From Climacium dendroides (lineage: Eukaryota; Streptophyta; Bryopsida; Hypnales; Climaciaceae), in contig OX467084.1 of assembly GCA_950106755.1 (NCBI GenBank), positions 36,459,213 through 36,523,212 on the forward strand: a DNA stretch of 64,000 nt. Direction: 5' to 3'. The notes beneath the pieces were generated by a model. It saw only the letters and a list, made by a program, of their open reading frames with translations. It was not told where the DNA came from and did no database searches. Positions 1-12,613 of the stretch are shown here, piece by piece (positions within the stretch are counted from its first letter, which is position 1; every line of letters starts with the position of its first letter). Made by a program: the position numbers and the translations under genes.

Positions 1-956
1 TTGACTACTATTCAAATGAATACTTGATATGATTGTCAATTCAACAAGGTTTTATATCTGAAATAACTCTTTTTTTCCTCTCAAACTTATTTTTGTTTAT
101 ATATGCATTTGTAGGTGGTGGTTATTCTAATGATTCCAGTTGCTAAGAGTAGTGGATCTACTAGCAAACTACAAGTTATCTAAGTCCTACTTGTATATGG
201 GATAGTCTAGTCACGGTGATACACTCCTTATCTCCTTGATACTATTCAATTGTATTTTAGGATTTGTGATCACCTAGTTGCTAACAATCAAAGTATCACG
301 ACTTTGAATGTATTGAATGCATTAAAGCATCCCTTTCAAGCATTTTGTAGGTGCATTGGGTGGGTTGTTGTTGATCTACTAACCGGTAGCCGAGATGTTT
401 TCATTCAACCCCCTATTTACAACCTTGTGATACTTGCCTAGTTTGATTGGGAGGTATATTGCAAATTCACTTCAATTTCTATTTGCATTATGTTGCTGTA
501 TCATTTTGTCTTCTACTGAAATTTGTTATACAAGAAGTAGGTTAGAATAATATAACAATGAAACAATTGCATCTTTTAGGTTTGTACAAATGACATTTGT
601 CGTGCTTTCAAGTTAGTGAATGGATACATTTTGCTCGGCAACAATAATAAAATGGATTTGGGTACATTCAAGTAAAATGATTTGAAGTATAAAATGTCCG
701 ATTTTAAACGTTCTTACCTTGTAGGCAAAAGGGAGAATATAGAACGGTCATTCCCTTACCCTGCAATCATTATAGAGACCACTTGGTGAACTCTTTGTAA
801 GTTGTGATGATATTTTATCCAGTTGATATTTTCAAACATTTTCTTATCATGCTTTGATTTTACTAATTCAATATATTCTAAAGATTTCAATGAAATCAAC
901 ATCTTATTTCTCTTAGCGTAACTCTCCATTGTAACAACAAATGCTTTGATTTGCAG
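1..956. other. AT-rich DNA, no supported gene
   Basis: Short open stretches occur, for example at 250-441 on the + strand and around 575-660. None shows a family motif I recognise, and none is bounded by a convincing pair of splice sites. They may be further exons of the decayed gene that follows at 957, but I cannot show this. Confidence 0.3.
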
Positions 957-1105
957 GCTTCTAGTGGAAAGAAGAACAATGTAAATGCAATTGTGGGAGG
1001 GATATTTGGAGTACTTATAGCATTAGCGCTTATTGTTGGAGGATATATGTAGTGAAAAAAGAAGCACAACAACTATTACAATCCAACATCCTTTGTCCGG
1101 ACAAG
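957..1105 (+). pseudogene. Decayed exon: membrane segment interrupted by two stops
   Basis: A TTGCAG acceptor (951-956) opens a frame reading ASSGKKNNVNAIVGG, then about 15 hydrophobic residues ending in GGYM. Two consecutive stops (TAG TGA) follow. The same frame then continues with a basic stop-transfer-like stretch (KKKHNN, then YYNPTSFVRT) up to a plausible donor ACAAG|GTATTG at 1106. A hydrophobic helix followed by basic residues is typical of a single-pass membrane protein such as a receptor-like protein, so the two stops look like secondary damage. The family is not recognised. It could belong to the same locus as the coiled-coil exons from 2152 onward, but the junctions between them were not resolved. 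Confidence 0.35.
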
Positions 1106-2151
1106 GTATTGATTAGGAAAATATTTTGGAATAACATCCTTATAGACTAGCACATTTGTAGAATGCTTTGTTTTTCCTTTGTAGGTTGCTCCATTAGATA
1201 GTAATCTAGAGTTTGGGTAGAAACTCAATTTTTTACTAGACTCCATTAGTTTCTTTTAAATTTCTCATCTAATTTCTTGTCTTGCAACTTAGTATCTTCT
1301 ATAAAATAGCATATGACATATTGCAATAAAAGTGCTAGTCATTTTCTGGCCCTCCATTTACAAGTACTACCACAAATAATCTTTAGATCAGAACTTGGTA
1401 ATCTATCATTAAAAGACATTTAGTGTTTCTTATTGGTTGGGCAATTGACTATTATATATTATTAAGTAGTCACTCACTAAATGATTCTTCAACAATTTTC
1501 ATCTAATTTATGTGCATACCTAGTGACTCAACCTTCATTGAACATTTTGGTTTGTTTTCCAATTTTGAGTCATGCTGCAATGGGCATCCATGTACTCTAG
1601 AAGAGTAGAAGCTCATATCACATTTGGTTCTTTGTATTAATAAATCACAAAATGGCAGAATCTTCTACATGTGTTACACCTTTAATTTCGTTGCCAAAGG
1701 AGGTATGAATTCCCTAATTTGCTATGGTTTCGAATTAGTTTTTTTTATAGCTCTTCAACTCAATTGGGATTTGTCAACTTGTGAAGCCCTAATAGTTTTG
1801 AGAAATGTTTCCCTTATTTGTTGGTTTTGAATTTTTTTGATAATAGTCACACAAATCAATTCTTTGGGATTGACACTGAAATTACTTTTGATCTGAGAAC
1901 AAAAAAAGAAGGTTCTATTTGCATACGATGGCCTTCATATGACCACAAAAGACCTCCCAATATAATTTGGATGACAGATGATTCTATTTGTAGATTGCAC
2001 ATGTGAAGTTCTCAATTGCAAGGAATGGTTCATACAAACTTTTGAATGTTTGTCCAATTTTTTTAAGAGATTTTGGTTGAAGCTAAATTTGTAGGTTCTA
2101 CGTTGTTTTCCATGATTTTTATGGTTTGCAAATTTTAATTTTCTTTTGCAG

Positions 2152-5100
2152 GATTCTAACATGGATGATGGCTCACTGGAAACCCTAATTACAGGCACAT
2201 GGGACCGAGCGGTACACCACAATCTTTCACTATTGTGTGTCATGAAAATGTATCATTTCATTGTTAAATTGGATCTCATCAAACCTATTGTTGTAAAGCA
2301 ATAAATAGTAAAAATGAACCTTGTGAAATGACAACAATTTTTGAATTGACATGGTTTTCAATAAATTGGATTATATTATGAAAAAAAACACATTTAGATA
2401 GCATCAAAAATAGAATCATCTCCACAATCTATGGGATAGTGTTCATAATTCATGGTCCGGTGATTGTAATGAGGTCGCCTCATGTGTAATGTATGGAGAT
2501 GATTCTTTTTATAATTTAATTTACTGTTCCTAAAGTAGATTAATTTTACTAAAGACTTGATTGAAACATTGATAATATAAAGAGATGAATTGGTGGGAGT
2601 TATTTGGTCATCTGATTCCTCTATTGCATGTATTGTTCTTGATGCAGGATGTAGTGTTACAAAGTTTGAAAGATTCACAATCGGAGCTTTTAAGCCGAGT
2701 GCAAAAATTGAAAGAGGTGGGTTTATTTGTTTGCTTGAGTCTCAATTAATTATTAAAAAAAACAATTGAGAAACAAACCTATATACATACAAGAGACAAA
2801 GAGATTGACCCCTAAAGGACCAAACAACGTTTTTTGGCAACATAGCGATTTTGGGTAGTTCACTACAAATGGAATTTTTAGTTTTTTTCTTTAAAGTTTT
2901 CACACAACATATGCCTGAGGAGTAGCTTTAAGGCCCAACAATTTTTATAACTTTTGACTATAATCATGGTTAAAAATTTATTGTATGATATATAGTTTTC
3001 TTTATTCAAAGGGTAGTCCGAGCAGAAAAAAAACGTTTTAAAAAATCACTTTTAAAAAAAATAAAATTTGAAATTGGTTTTCTAGATTTATTTATACATG
3101 GATATCTTAGAATCATTCCATTTTGATTAATTAGATGAAAGTTATGAGGAGTTTTAGTTTGTAGGTAGTTTGAAGGTAGTTATGGATTTTCTACTCTTAA
3201 ATAAACTTTGAAGTCCTTTATTTAACTCAATTTTCAATATTTTTGGAAAAAAATAAAAACATTATGTGTAAATTGTTTAGGACAACATTACAACCATTGG
3301 GGTTGGCATTTTTCAATTCCACAAAAAAATTGTTAACAATTTAGTATTTTAAATCATTGTTTACTTTTTTCTACTTACTACTTTTTTCCTATATGTTGTA
3401 CAATTCCAAATGATTTGAAATTTTTTAAGCATGTATCCAAATTGCCTTGAAGAACGAATCCAAAGAGTAAGCACCATTTTGGACATTTTTTCATACAAAT
3501 GTGACCTTGTGAAGTGTAGTTGCCCGGTTTTTCGCAGGGACTAAAAAAGGATATTTGTCACTTCAAATGCTAATATCTTGCAATGTACATGGTGAAAATT
3601 TTTGAAATTTTTTCCACCTCTTTTCAAACTAGAATACTATAAGATCCTACGGTTAGATGTGTCAAAAAATGTTGTTTTGTCAAAAATTTGGTACTTGTAC
3701 TAGAGATGGCAGTTTTGGTAAAAACATAGTCAAAAACCTTTAGGGATTAACAACTTGCACAATTATGTAAATTCTAACAAAAAGAATTGTTGTTTTTACA
3801 TCAGGAGTGGCAAGTTGATATGGATCTTCAAATGAAGTCTTGTGATCAGGTTGCTTGATTTGCTCACGGATTTGCTTTAGTATAAGCTGAGAATACATTA
3901 ATAAGTATTGTTCAACATTTAATCCCTAAAGGTCCAAACACCATTTTTGGCATCATAGCAATTTTGGACAGCTCACTGTGAATGGACTTTTTATTTTTTT
4001 TCTTTGATAATTTCACACAACATGTGCCCAAGGAGTAGCTTCAAGGCCCAAGAATTTTCATAACTTTTGACTACATGGTTAAAAAGTTATTACATAATAT
4101 GTAATTTTCAACATTTGGTAGGCAGCTTGGGCAGCCCAAAAAACTTCTTTAAAAATCACTTTCTTAAGAAATAAAAATTAGAAATTGGTTCTCTAGACTT
4201 ATATATTTGTAAAAAGCTTTGAATCATTACATTTCAATTAATAATTCAAAGCTTTCTACAAATATATAAGTCTAGAGAACCAATTTCTAATTTTTATTTC
4301 TTAAGAAAGTGATTTTTAAAGAAGTTTTTTGGGCTGCCCAAGCTGCCCGCCGAATGTTGAAAATTACATATCATGCAATAACTTTTTAACCATGTAGTCA
4401 AAAGTTATGAAAATTGTTGGGTCTTGAAGCTACTCCTCGGGCACATGTTTTGTGAAATTTTCAAAGAAAAGAAATAAAAATTCCATTCATAATGAGCTAC
4501 CTAAAATCACTATGATGTCAAAAAATCAGTGTTTGAACCTTTAGGGGTTAAATTTTTATTTGGCAATGTTACACAAGTATACAATATTAATTCACTGCTT
4601 TCACTTGTGAATTTTTAATAACAAGATGTATACAAACTTTTTTACAAATTCTGCTCAACAAGTACCAAAGAGTAACTTGTAAGTATATTGATGTGATTGT
4701 TGTTTGACAAAGGAAATTGAGCGTCTCAATTATGCACACAATGTTGAGGTGGAGAGGCTGAGAATGGTAAGTGCTTTCCTTGGAGAGTCTCATCTAATTT
4801 TGGGTTTAACACTTGGATTGTGGATGGTTATTGGTGCGGAGTCTCAAGCAATACACTCTAAATTCACACGGGCCTTAAACCAAAATTCTTTGGTTCTTCT
4901 GGATAAAAATCTAGAGCAATGGGGAGGCTTTACTTCGTACTATGGTTTTATTTGAGAAGCTTTACAAGCATTTTAGTGTGCATGGGTGAATTGAGTAAAG
5001 AACTTTAGAAATTGGCAAAGTTTTTTGGTTTTAAGTTCACGATGTTGTGGGTGATTGCAAGAAAGATCGATACTATTTTCCATCACAATGAGAGTGATTG

Positions 5101-5997
5101 TTATCATCCACTATAAATTTTGAAGCATGAATATGATTAACTTGAATTTTTTATTGAAGATGGCTAACTTGATAGTATTCAAATCCCTTATTTTTCAAAA
5201 AAAATTCAAAATTTATTTTATATTTAAATTTAAATTTAGCTAATTTGTTACATTTTACAATTTAGGTTTTTTAGTATTGGGAAGTATCCAAAATTAATGA
5301 TCTAGAGATGAAATTTTTGTGGTCTATTTTCACAATAGGGGGACATGTGCCTACCAAAAGAAATCTAAAAATACATTATTTTATAGTCTCCATATTTGTA
5401 CAAATAGGGCTCCCTTGCATGCGCACTTCTAAACATTGAAGATGCTTTCAACTTTCATTTTTTGGGTGAAATGTGATCACTATCAAGTCTTTATAAATGA
5501 ACTATTTTTTTATTTTTTTATTACATAATTTTCTAATTATTATTAATTTATACCTAACTATATCTGTTTTTTGTGACAAACTATCTTTTTTTCAAATAGT
5601 ACTTGCAAGTAGTTAGCAGTACTAATAGTGGTCAATTTTTCAAATCAAAAATTGAGATTGTTTTGTTTCATAGTAGTTGTAGTATTTAGAGTATTGAGTG
5701 CAAAAACTGCAATTTTGGTAGAATGCTCCCTAAATTACTTAGTCTTTTTTGCAACCACCCTTCTACAAAACCAACAACTACTCAAGAATGTTGTGCATGA
5801 ACAAAACTAAGAAGAGCATGTGAATTTGTTGATTGATTCATCAGGAACTTCAAAGTCGAGCCAATGCATTGAAAGAGCAATTAGATACATTGCAACAGAA
5901 TTGGCAACTTGAAGTTGCAGCACTAACAATCCCTGTAACAAACATTGTTTCTACTATGCCCAAAGCCTCTATTGTATCCCGAAAGGGAAAAATTTGA
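2152..5997 (+). CDS. Possible multi-exon coiled-coil gene, partial or decaying
   Basis: Five short exon-like blocks are each bounded by AG and GT and are each a multiple of three: 2152-2211 (20 codons), 2648-2716 (23), 3805-3849 (15), 4713-4766 (18, donor GTAAGT) and 5845 to a TGA at 5995-5997. Joined, they read as a charged, heptad-like helix: VVLQSLKDSQSELLSRVQKL in exon 2, EIERLNYAHNVEVERLRM in exon 4 and ELQSRANALKEQLDTLQQNW in exon 5. This pattern is a coiled coil; I do not recognise the family. After about 5975 the +1 frame also looks coding (REKFDLPHMKPFDN) and ends at a donor-like AAG|GTTAGT near 6033, which suggests a frameshift and loss of function. An extra exon may end at 1702 (MAESSTCVTPLISLPKE, donor GTATGA). 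The introns hold repeat copies at 2809-3746, 3923-4547 and 5045-5775. Consistent phase 0 is the main support; no transcript is known to me. Confidence 0.4.
2809..3746 (+). mobile_element. TTAA-flanked MITE-like element, family 1 copy A
   Basis: The left end reads CCCCTAAAGGACCAAAC after TTGA (a degraded TTAA at 2805-2808). The right end reads CCTTTAGGGA followed by TTAA (3747-3750). It is about 938 bp with no coding capacity. The same internal sequence occurs in reverse complement at 9848-10713 and 61133-62035. It lies between two exons of the possible coiled-coil gene. Confidence 0.65.
3923..4547. mobile_element. TTAA-flanked fold-back element, family 1 copy B
   Basis: This is a near-complete palindrome of 625 bp: a left arm of about 305 bp (3923-4226), a short loop, and a right arm (4243-4547) that is its reverse complement with few differences. 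The ends are TCCCTAAAGG and CCTTTAGGGG, flanked by TTAA at 3919-3922 and 4548-4551. Both arms correspond to the terminal portion of family 1 copy A, so this copy looks like two element ends joined head to head. If transcribed inside the host intron it would form a long hairpin. Confidence 0.7.
5045..5775 (+). repeat. Dispersed repeat family 3, copy 1
   Basis: About 700 bp closely resemble 20630-21315 in the same orientation. Shared landmarks include GTGATTGCAAGAAAGA near the start, CCAAAATTAATGATCTA in the middle, CAAATAGGGCTCCCTTG, and GAGTGCAAAAACTGCAATTT near the end. I saw no terminal inverted repeats or coding potential. The element class is unknown. It lies in the last intron of the possible coiled-coil gene. 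Confidence 0.6.
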
Positions 5998-8056
5998 CCT
6001 ACCTCATATGAAACCTTTTGACAACATAACAAGGTTAGTATTCTAATTTGTATCTGTATTGTTAATATTTTCAAACAAAATTTAACATTAGTTGCTTATT
6101 TTGTAGTCTTGAAGCTATATTGAATGGATTTTTAAAGTCATAGAATAGTTCGTCCTATATTTGTGTGTATTTGTATGTAATGTGTGCTAAATTTAAAAAA
6201 AAATAAACATACAACAAAACAAATATCTATAGATAGAATCTTAATATGTCATCATTTCATTGGTTAAAGAACACAATAAAGATAGTTTTGAATCATGATT
6301 ACGATGTAATCAAGAGACACTATATTCTTGAAATTAGAAACTTAGTGGATCTCAACAAATAACCCTATAAAAGTATATCTCTAATTATGACCTACCTCAT
6401 ATTTTCATAAATTAATAGGATGTATTACTTTTGAATTATCTCTTTTTTTTGGTACACTAAATAAATCTTAGTGTGAAGGGATCTCTATCCTTTACATTTA
6501 ATAAATCAAAAATTTCCTTAAAGAATTTAGATGAGCTAAGAAGGCAAAGTAACATTTAGAGCTAATGGAACAAATCTTAATATTTGTTGTTGGACTCAAC
6601 AAATTCAATACTATTGCAATCAATCCAACTTTATTTTCTACAGTTCCTATTACAAACTTAATGTGTAAGAGCATCTACTACGTAATGGAGATATTGATCC
6701 TTTTTCTATTAATATAGCTATCTTTTCATAGGTTAATAATTAAAACTTAAAATTTATATCATTAGTAGTGCATCCAAAAGTACCTTGAGTAAATGCAAAA
6801 AAACTTAAAATAGGGCATTGGAAAACCTAAATACATCCCACCAAAAGCTAGCTAAAAGACCAAAAAAATGTAGAAAAATTGACATACTATTGGCACAATT
6901 TTGCTTAATCTCTCTATATTTTTTTTGCCCTTTAGCTTGTTTTTTAAAGGCTTTATCTTGGTCATCCAAAATCTAAATCTAAACATAATTAGATTTATTG
7001 AAAGTGCTTTCGAATGCACTTCCAATGATGATAATGATTTCAAGTTCTAATTATATACTAATAAAAAGCTAATAATGCATTTGGAGGGCCAATAAGTTGG
7101 CTGCATAGTGGATGCTCCAAGTTGAAAAATTGACCAACTATGAGTATATCATATGATTATTCTATTGGGTATTACTAGTACCTTTCTAATGACCCTATTG
7201 GCTTCAATTACTTCAATTATTGCCCACTGTCAATACAAAAAAAAGATGACTCAACTAGATTCAAAAACCTCATGTGTTCTTGCCTATGTTTAGAACATTA
7301 AGTTTACAACATCAAGTTTAAAACATGGGTTTGAGATGTGATGTTTACTAACATCACATGGGTTTGAGATGTTGTTAGTAAAACTATCTCAATAGGTGTA
7401 TTCTTGATGATCATAGGACCAACATAAAGGTAATTGTATCTAATTGTGACCTATTTGCAAAACTATCCAATCCAAAGTCTTGCTTGAAACATAAGCTCTC
7501 TTTGAAGATGAGATCCTAAGACAGATTTTGGATGCACCTATTTTGTATCCAACACTTTGAAAATTCATAGTTTATTTATATAGTGTTCAAAAAAGACACC
7601 CTCAGATATTAATATATAATAATACCCTTTTAACAACCAACAAGACTCAACATGTACTCTTAGAGATGAATATATACTAATACCCTTTCAACTTCCAACT
7701 CATGACCCATCACAAACATTTGTAGTTCAATAATAACGAGAACTCAACCTATTGCAATGCAACAACAATGCAATATGACAGGGGCATGATGAAAAATTCG
7801 AATGGGAAAAGTGGGATGAAAGTGTGACCGGAGTGCGATTAGGGTTTTATATAATGCTAGCAGAGTCACAGTCACGCACTCATAGGAAAGTAAAGACGCA
7901 GGAGCGATGAAAACAATTAGATGAAATTATTGGATGAAAACGTGACCATTTTTGTGACAGCAGGTCATGACAGGCTCATGACGGTCTACACTTAATATAA
8001 TAGATGAACCGTGCTCTAACCGGCATTATTTGGACAATTTTGGGTGTTTGTCTTCT
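5998..8056. other. Intergenic AT-rich DNA
   Basis: No ORF with family features was found. The final few hundred bases precede the 3' end of the minus-strand thioesterase gene and probably contain its 3' UTR and polyadenylation region. I could not place a specific site. Confidence 0.4.
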
Positions 8057-11000
8057 TCAACTACATTTTGATTTTGGTCGCCATGTTGTCCTTGCCCTGA
8101 CAATTTCTTGTTGCTTGGAGCCTTGAGTTTGGAGAAGGTGCATGAACTGGCAACAGGTGCGGTCAGGCTTGACAAAGAATGTCCAACAGCCCTCAGCAGG
8201 AGCCAAAGCTGCAGCAAGGTTTGGGTCTTCTTGCACCACGATGGTTTTCGAGCTTGTGAGAGACTCCACTACGGTTTTGCTTTGGCACTCTCGTCGGTAC
8301 TCCAGGGTTATGCTGGTCAAATGGTGGGTCTCCATGTGCTCCTCCGGCACACTCTGCAGCCACCACAAAAATATGTGCCCACAATTGCTTTAGAAAAAAA
8401 GAAAAAGACTTAGGGTATGTTTACACTTGGTGTTAGAGGTGATGTCTGTAATGTGAATCTGGTTCAAAAGTAGGTCTAAACTTGTTCCCAAGACTGCAAT
8501 AACAACACTCTTTAAGACCAATTGAGAACAAACCTTTAGTTCTTTAAGCAAAGGATGCACTTAAGGTAACTATGTAAATTGCATATTTTCTAAAACCACA
8601 CAGACTAGATTCTTGCCAAAAATATACACCTATTATTCATGAGAATCTATGGCTGGTTACCCTAAACTCTATTTTCAACACATTGAAAATTTGTAGTTTA
8701 TCCGCACGATGTCTAAAAAATGCATTCTTAGAAATTCTAAAATTCCTTCTTGGCTTTCAACAAGATCCCACCCCAAAAATTTCAACATAATAATGGCAAC
8801 CATGTTGAATTGCTTATTTGTGCGATTTAGGTGTAGTTACCTTACAATGAATTGTTGAATAACATAAAATGGCCAAATTATATTAAGAATTTTTTTACCT
8901 GAAGGGTCCAACTGATGTACTTGAGGTTGCTCACATGTTGGTTCACGTCCAAGTCTGCTCTACAAGACTGAAACACAACAGCATGTGATTAAGCACATAA
9001 GGTATGCACATAAGGTATAGGCATCCATTATCAACTCTAAATATCAACACCTAAAATATGAAATAGTAAACTGTCAATAAAGGAAGTCATTGGGATAAAT
9101 CATTGAACTTGTGCTATTATTTGAACCTACTATTTGGATGTTCATTGTACTCTTTGAGTATGTAGGTGTGCTTGATTTATAGACAATCCTATTATCAATT
9201 ATTGGTTTTGTCCTTTGGATAGACTATGGCATGGACACTTGTTTTTGAATTCAAGTTTCCAAATTTTATTTACAATTGCATTCAATTTGTACAACATGGT
9301 TAGAGTTTGGTTGGATTAGGGATATGGTTCAAATTGTTAAATAAATTAATATTGTTGTTTATCTAGGATAGAGACTCTTCTTGGTACCCTACTACAATGC
9401 AATTTAGAAGAAAAGAGCTCTCCCTTTGGGAAACTAAATACTCTACTTCCACTTCAACATGCTTTTGCTTCTAATTGCTAAGAAGGACATATTAGACTTC
9501 CTTCAACCAAATTCCAACTAGTTTTTTGTTGAATTTCAATATAAGATGATTATGGGTGAGCATACCTTTAATAGTACAATCCAAATTTTTCTCTCTAACT
9601 TCAAACCATGTTTGAGAATTGGTGACCTCCAAGTGTACTTTTCTGAGAAATTGCTATAGGCAAGGAATCAATGGTGTTCAATTATATTGTGAATTGAAAT
9701 ACTTTCGAAAAGTAAAGATATCTTTGTGATTATATGAAGATTTTGAATTCTTGAGAATCACTCTCTAGAATTATTATAGTATAATTGCATGAAAAATGTA
9801 TAGTAGAAAAATTATGTCCCATTTGAAATATTATGTGGCAAGTTTAATCTTTAAAGGTTTTTTACTATGTTTTCACCAAAAACGCTTTAAAACTGTCATT
9901 TCTAGTACAAGTACCAAATTTTAGAATTTTTTTTGTAAAGAAGTGGTAAAAATTTTGGACACATGTAACTGTAGGATCTTGTAGTATAATAGTTTGTGAA
10001 GAAGTGGTAAAAATTTCCAAAAATTTTGCAATATTGCAAAAAAACGGGCAACTACACTTCACAAGGTCCCATTTTTATGAAAACATGTCCAAAATGGTGG
10101 TTACTCTTTGGATTCATTCTTCAAGGCAAGTTGGCTATATGTTTGAAAAATTTCAGATTATTTGGAGTTGTAGAATATATAAGAAAAAAATAGTAAGTAG
10201 AAAGAAGTAGAAAATGATTCAAAACACTAAATTGTTAACAATTAATTTATGGAGTTGAAAAATGCAAATCTCAATGGTTGTAATGTTGTAATAAACAAAC
10301 TACACCTAATGTTTTTTTTTCTTTTAAAAATATTTAACCCTGTAATGTTGCCGCGAACACTTAGTGTCTGGTGGATGACAAAGATTCTTTTGTAATAGAC
10401 AGAAATATAGTAGTTTGACTTCCAATGAGTACTTTTCCATTTTTTTAAGCAATTGATTCCCACGGTTTTAGAAAATGATGAATTTTGTGGAGACCAACCT
10501 GTCCTTACAAGGTTAAAATTGAGTAAGATAAAGGACTTCAAAGTTTATTTGAGAGTAGGAAATCTATAACTGCCTACAAACTGCCAGCTAAATGCAAAAA
10601 ATGCCATATCATACAATAACAGTTACTGACATGTAGTCAAAAAATTACTCCATTCGTAGTGAGCTGTCCAAAATCACTATGTTGCCCAAAAATGCCATTT
10701 GATCCTTTAGGGGTTAAAAATCAAGTGGCAAATTAATTACCTTCACAGGAGGGCTCACGTACTGTGCACTAAGATGATCTAATTTGATGATTCGGTTTGA
10801 AAGGAAACTTCTCTGTTGGAAAACAAATCGGTCATCCCAAAAGAAAGGGCTCAGCTCGGCTTGAGCTGCGTCGGGCATCTTACACACTCGGCGTGTTGTG
10901 GAGTCCATCATGCACCAAGTGCTGCACAATCCAAAAACACGAAACTAATGATTTAGCATCATCTCAGAAATAATGTCTCAGTAATAATATTTGACAACGA

Positions 11001-12613
11001 ACTCAAGATTCTTGAGCCCTCGAGAAAAAAGAATTAGTTTAGATTCTATCCAATCTCTTGAGCTTAAAATGTAAATCTTCACATAACAATACGTGTGAAT
11101 TTTTACTGACTACTTGCTCATGTCTTTTACAGTGATGGCTACGCTTTTGAAATAAAATAGTATGGCATGGCATTGCAGAGTAGATTTGTTGTCTGACTTA
11201 TGAAATCAAACGACTTGGTCAGATGAGCATTTGGGGATGGTGTTGACTTAAAACATTGCTCTAGAATGTTATGAAAGAACAAATCGGCTGCAAGTAATTG
11301 TACCTTGTTGCCCGGATAAGGACTTCATTTGTTTCACAATGACGCACGATCCAGTCTCGTCTCATCCCGTTTTTGCCAGCGCGAGCAATCCATGAATCAA
11401 TCTCTATCACATTCGGCCTGCATCACGCCGGTGTGCTCATATTCTCAGATACAAAGTGCTTACCATACTCATGTTCACACTCACTAAATTCCCTTGCACC
11501 GATTGTCAAGCACTTGGCTTTGCAACTGGGCCAATTTTATCAATTTATCAATAGCAGCTTTGAAGTTGAAACTATGAAATAATTATATTTGACTGAAACT
11601 TATAAATGTTTCATCATTGACATGTAAAGTCTTGAGCTTTTTTCTAGAAGACTCCAACATTTATGGACCAATGAAAGGCATCCTGAGATCGACAGGACAT
11701 GATTTATGCTAAAGAAAATTCAATTGCAACTTGTTGCTGCTGAATGGGTGTGCTTGTTAGAACGGCAAAATTTCAGTACATTGGCCCCGGTGCGTCTCCA
11801 ATCTGGACCCCCTGAATCTATACGAGTTCAAATTTTGAGAGCTTGGTGAATTTGAATGTCACAATTTTGAGATCTTGGCAATTCGTAACTCACCGTTCTA
11901 ATGAATATGTTTTACTTACCATTTTGGAAACTCCTCCACTTCCACATGCATCTTGGCAACAACCCAGATGAGTCCAAGATGGTTCATGGCCTTGGTAGCT
12001 CCAAATCCATCCCCAGCAATTCCCATTAAATGGACATGGCACAAGGAGACTTCCTGCCAAATTGAAACATGCTTACTCGACGTTCATTAATCATTTTATT
12101 CTGCAGCTTGTCTTGCTCCCAAACGATTCTGAACCATGTATTTCTGAACTGTTAAATCAATCGAAAAAAATGCTCAAGAAAATTCTGAATCTCAGAGCTA
12201 GAGCAGGTACAAACTTGGAAGTAGCTGAATATTGTTGTGATAGATGTTGCCTTGTCTGCACCCACTTCATACGAACGAATCGCAAATTTCTGTCTGTACA
12301 ACAAGCGATTCTCCAAAAATCCACCTTGGCACAACTGAAGCAATGGATCAGAATTAGGCTTCATCTGTTCTGCTGTTTTTTCTGAACTTGGTTTAGGGTT
12401 CACAGGTTCTGAATGAAAGAACTTGACATTATTGTCCTGTGTTGGCATTCGGCGACTGTCCATGGCTCCAACTGCAACGCTAGATTTTGAAAATGTGTGT
12501 GAGCTTTCCTTCCACCTCATCAGTGAAGAGTTCAGCATAGAATGGATGCAAAGTTTTTCAGTGCTGCTGGGCTGCCAGCGTGTGGAACAATTTCCCAGAT
12601 TCAGAACAGCCAT
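8057..12613 (-). CDS. Plastid acyl-ACP thioesterase (FatA/FatB family), six exons
   Basis: Fatty acyl-ACP thioesterases hydrolyse acyl-ACP in the plastid stroma and release free fatty acids for export. Exons on the minus strand: 12613-12215, 12053-11920, 11417-11304, 10921-10741, 8967-8899 and 8353-8057 (TGA stop). All junctions are GT-AG and in phase, giving 397 aa, normal for the family. Residues 1 to about 60 are Ser- and Arg-rich with few acidic residues, as in a plastid transit peptide. Recognisable motifs are FAIRSYEVGAD (110-120), GDGFGAT and LIWVVAKM in exon 2, GKNGMRRDW in exon 3, WCMMDSTTRR in exon 4, DVNQHVSN (283-290) and LEYRREC (316-322). The Asp-Asn-His of DVNQH and the Glu of RREC match the catalytic set described for FatB. 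The hydrophobic segment usual near the FatB N terminus is not visible. RRDW, GKNGM and the first half look FatB-like, while RADLD and the start of exon 6 look FatA-like. Assignment to FatA or FatB therefore stays open. Confidence 0.9.
9848..10713 (-). mobile_element. TTAA-flanked MITE-like element, family 1 copy C
   Basis: It is flanked by TTAA at 9844-9847 and 10714-10717. The right end is CCTTTAGGGG; the left end is a degraded TCTTTAAAGG. It is about 866 bp and is the reverse complement of copy A (2809-3746). It sits inside intron 4 of the thioesterase gene (10740-8968). The flanks GTGGCAAG and GTGGCAAA near the two ends are similar, but their spacing from the termini differs, so I do not call them a target duplication. 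Confidence 0.65.

Noticed and set aside
8108..8413. 101-codon + strand ORF
   Set aside because: It is antisense to exon 6 of the thioesterase gene, whose family motifs are clear on the minus strand.
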